From Acidobacteriota bacterium (GTDB taxonomy: Bacteria; Acidobacteriota; Terriglobia; UBA7540), in the NCBI GenBank assembly GCA_021780055.1, contig JAJXZM010000278.1, positions 1 to 6,110 on the forward strand: a stretch of DNA of 6,110 bases. The letters are read 5' to 3'. This document shows positions 5,923 through 6,110 of the stretch, piece after piece (within the stretch, counting starts at the first letter, position 1; every line of letters starts with the position of its first letter). The position numbers and the translations under genes were made by a program. The notes below the pieces were generated by a model. The model ran no database searches and was not told the origin of the DNA. It worked only from the letters and a program-made list of their open reading frames with translations.

Positions 5923-6108
5923 ATGGAGAAAAACCCACACGCAGCCGCGTTAGGAAGACTTGGCGGTAAGGCCAGGGCCCGGAAGACTACGCCCGAAGAG
6001 CGCAAGGCATGGGCGCGTCTTGGTGGACTGGCTCGTGCAAAGAAGCATTCCAAGCAACAGCTTACAAAATGGACCAAGATGGGCGGTCGTCCTCCGAAAG
6101 AAGAATAG
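5923..6108 (+). CDS. Small basic KGG-like repeat protein
   Basis: A 61-residue protein made of three repeats. The motifs are R12-LGGKARARK, R32-LGGLARAKK and K52-MGGRPPKEE, with the Gly-Gly pairs at 14-15, 34-35 and 54-55, exactly 20 residues apart. The first two repeats are joined by TTPEERKAW. It has 17 Lys/Arg against 5 Glu and no Asp, so the net charge is about +12; there is no signal peptide or membrane segment. Short proteins with GGKARA and L/T-PEER motifs, often labelled KGG-like or hypothetical, are common in bacteria and may bind nucleic acid; no reaction is known. The start is firm: an in-frame TAA at 5911-5913 leaves ATG 5923 as the only candidate. There is no SD, but the promoter is placed to give a leaderless mRNA. 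The gene is complete, ending 2 bases from the window edge. It points away from the hsd operon. Confidence 0.75.
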   Translation: MEKNPHAAALGRLGGKARARKTTPEERKAWARLGGLARAKKHSKQQLTKWTKMGGRPPKEE

Positions 6109-6110
6109 GC

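Noticed and set aside
5772..6077. Minus-strand 101-codon frame opposite the small basic gene
   Set aside because: Antisense of the triple repeat; it is disrupted in meaning by the promoter and has no start signals.

Overview
The window carries a bacterial type I restriction-modification locus that has been damaged at two points. It is flanked on the left by what looks like one end of an IS66-like insertion element, and on the right by a 756-base gene-free stretch and one small basic repeat protein. No rRNA, tRNA or CRISPR array is visible. The promoters have the bacterial -35/-10 form and base composition is moderate. I cannot name the organism. The families present (the long HsdM type, an orphan LexA-like winged helix, and a KGG-like small protein) suggest an environmental bacterium, possibly Acidobacteriota, Verrucomicrobiota, Planctomycetota or a proteobacterium. 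That is a weak inference.

Left part (1-701): two small genes converge tail to tail with 5 bp between their stops. One is a LexA-type winged-helix protein without a peptidase domain (+ strand); the other is a small unrecognised protein (- strand). To their right, the sequence read on the minus strand from position 701 begins GTAAGCGTC. This resembles the GTAA terminus of IS66-family elements, and hsdS similarity stops exactly there. The simplest reading is that an IS66-like element carrying at least the small minus-strand gene inserted into hsdS, and that it continues past the left edge of the window.

Centre (698-5166, all minus strand): the transcription order is hsdM, a fused DUF262-DUF1524 (GmrSD-like) nuclease gene, then hsdS. 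The gaps are 2 bp and 1 bp, so this is a tightly coupled operon. HsdM has SAM-binding (DGACGTGG) and catalytic NPPY motifs, but a single-base deletion at 3681/3682 shifts the frame after residue 495. Restoring one base gives a 776-residue protein with a normal C-terminus. The DUF262 gene is intact at 598 residues. HsdS is cut after 111 native residues. No hsdR is present; it may lie beyond the insertion or have been lost. As sequenced, the methylation complex should not be functional, but the GmrSD-like gene could be.

Right part (5167-6110): upstream of hsdM there is a candidate promoter with several overlapping inverted repeats. Next come a short GGTGTCA repeat pair, a T-rich run and a dense cluster of perfect palindromes (5607-5773). 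Last is a 61-residue basic protein with three LGG-type motifs exactly 20 residues apart, apparently expressed from a consensus-like promoter as a leaderless mRNA.
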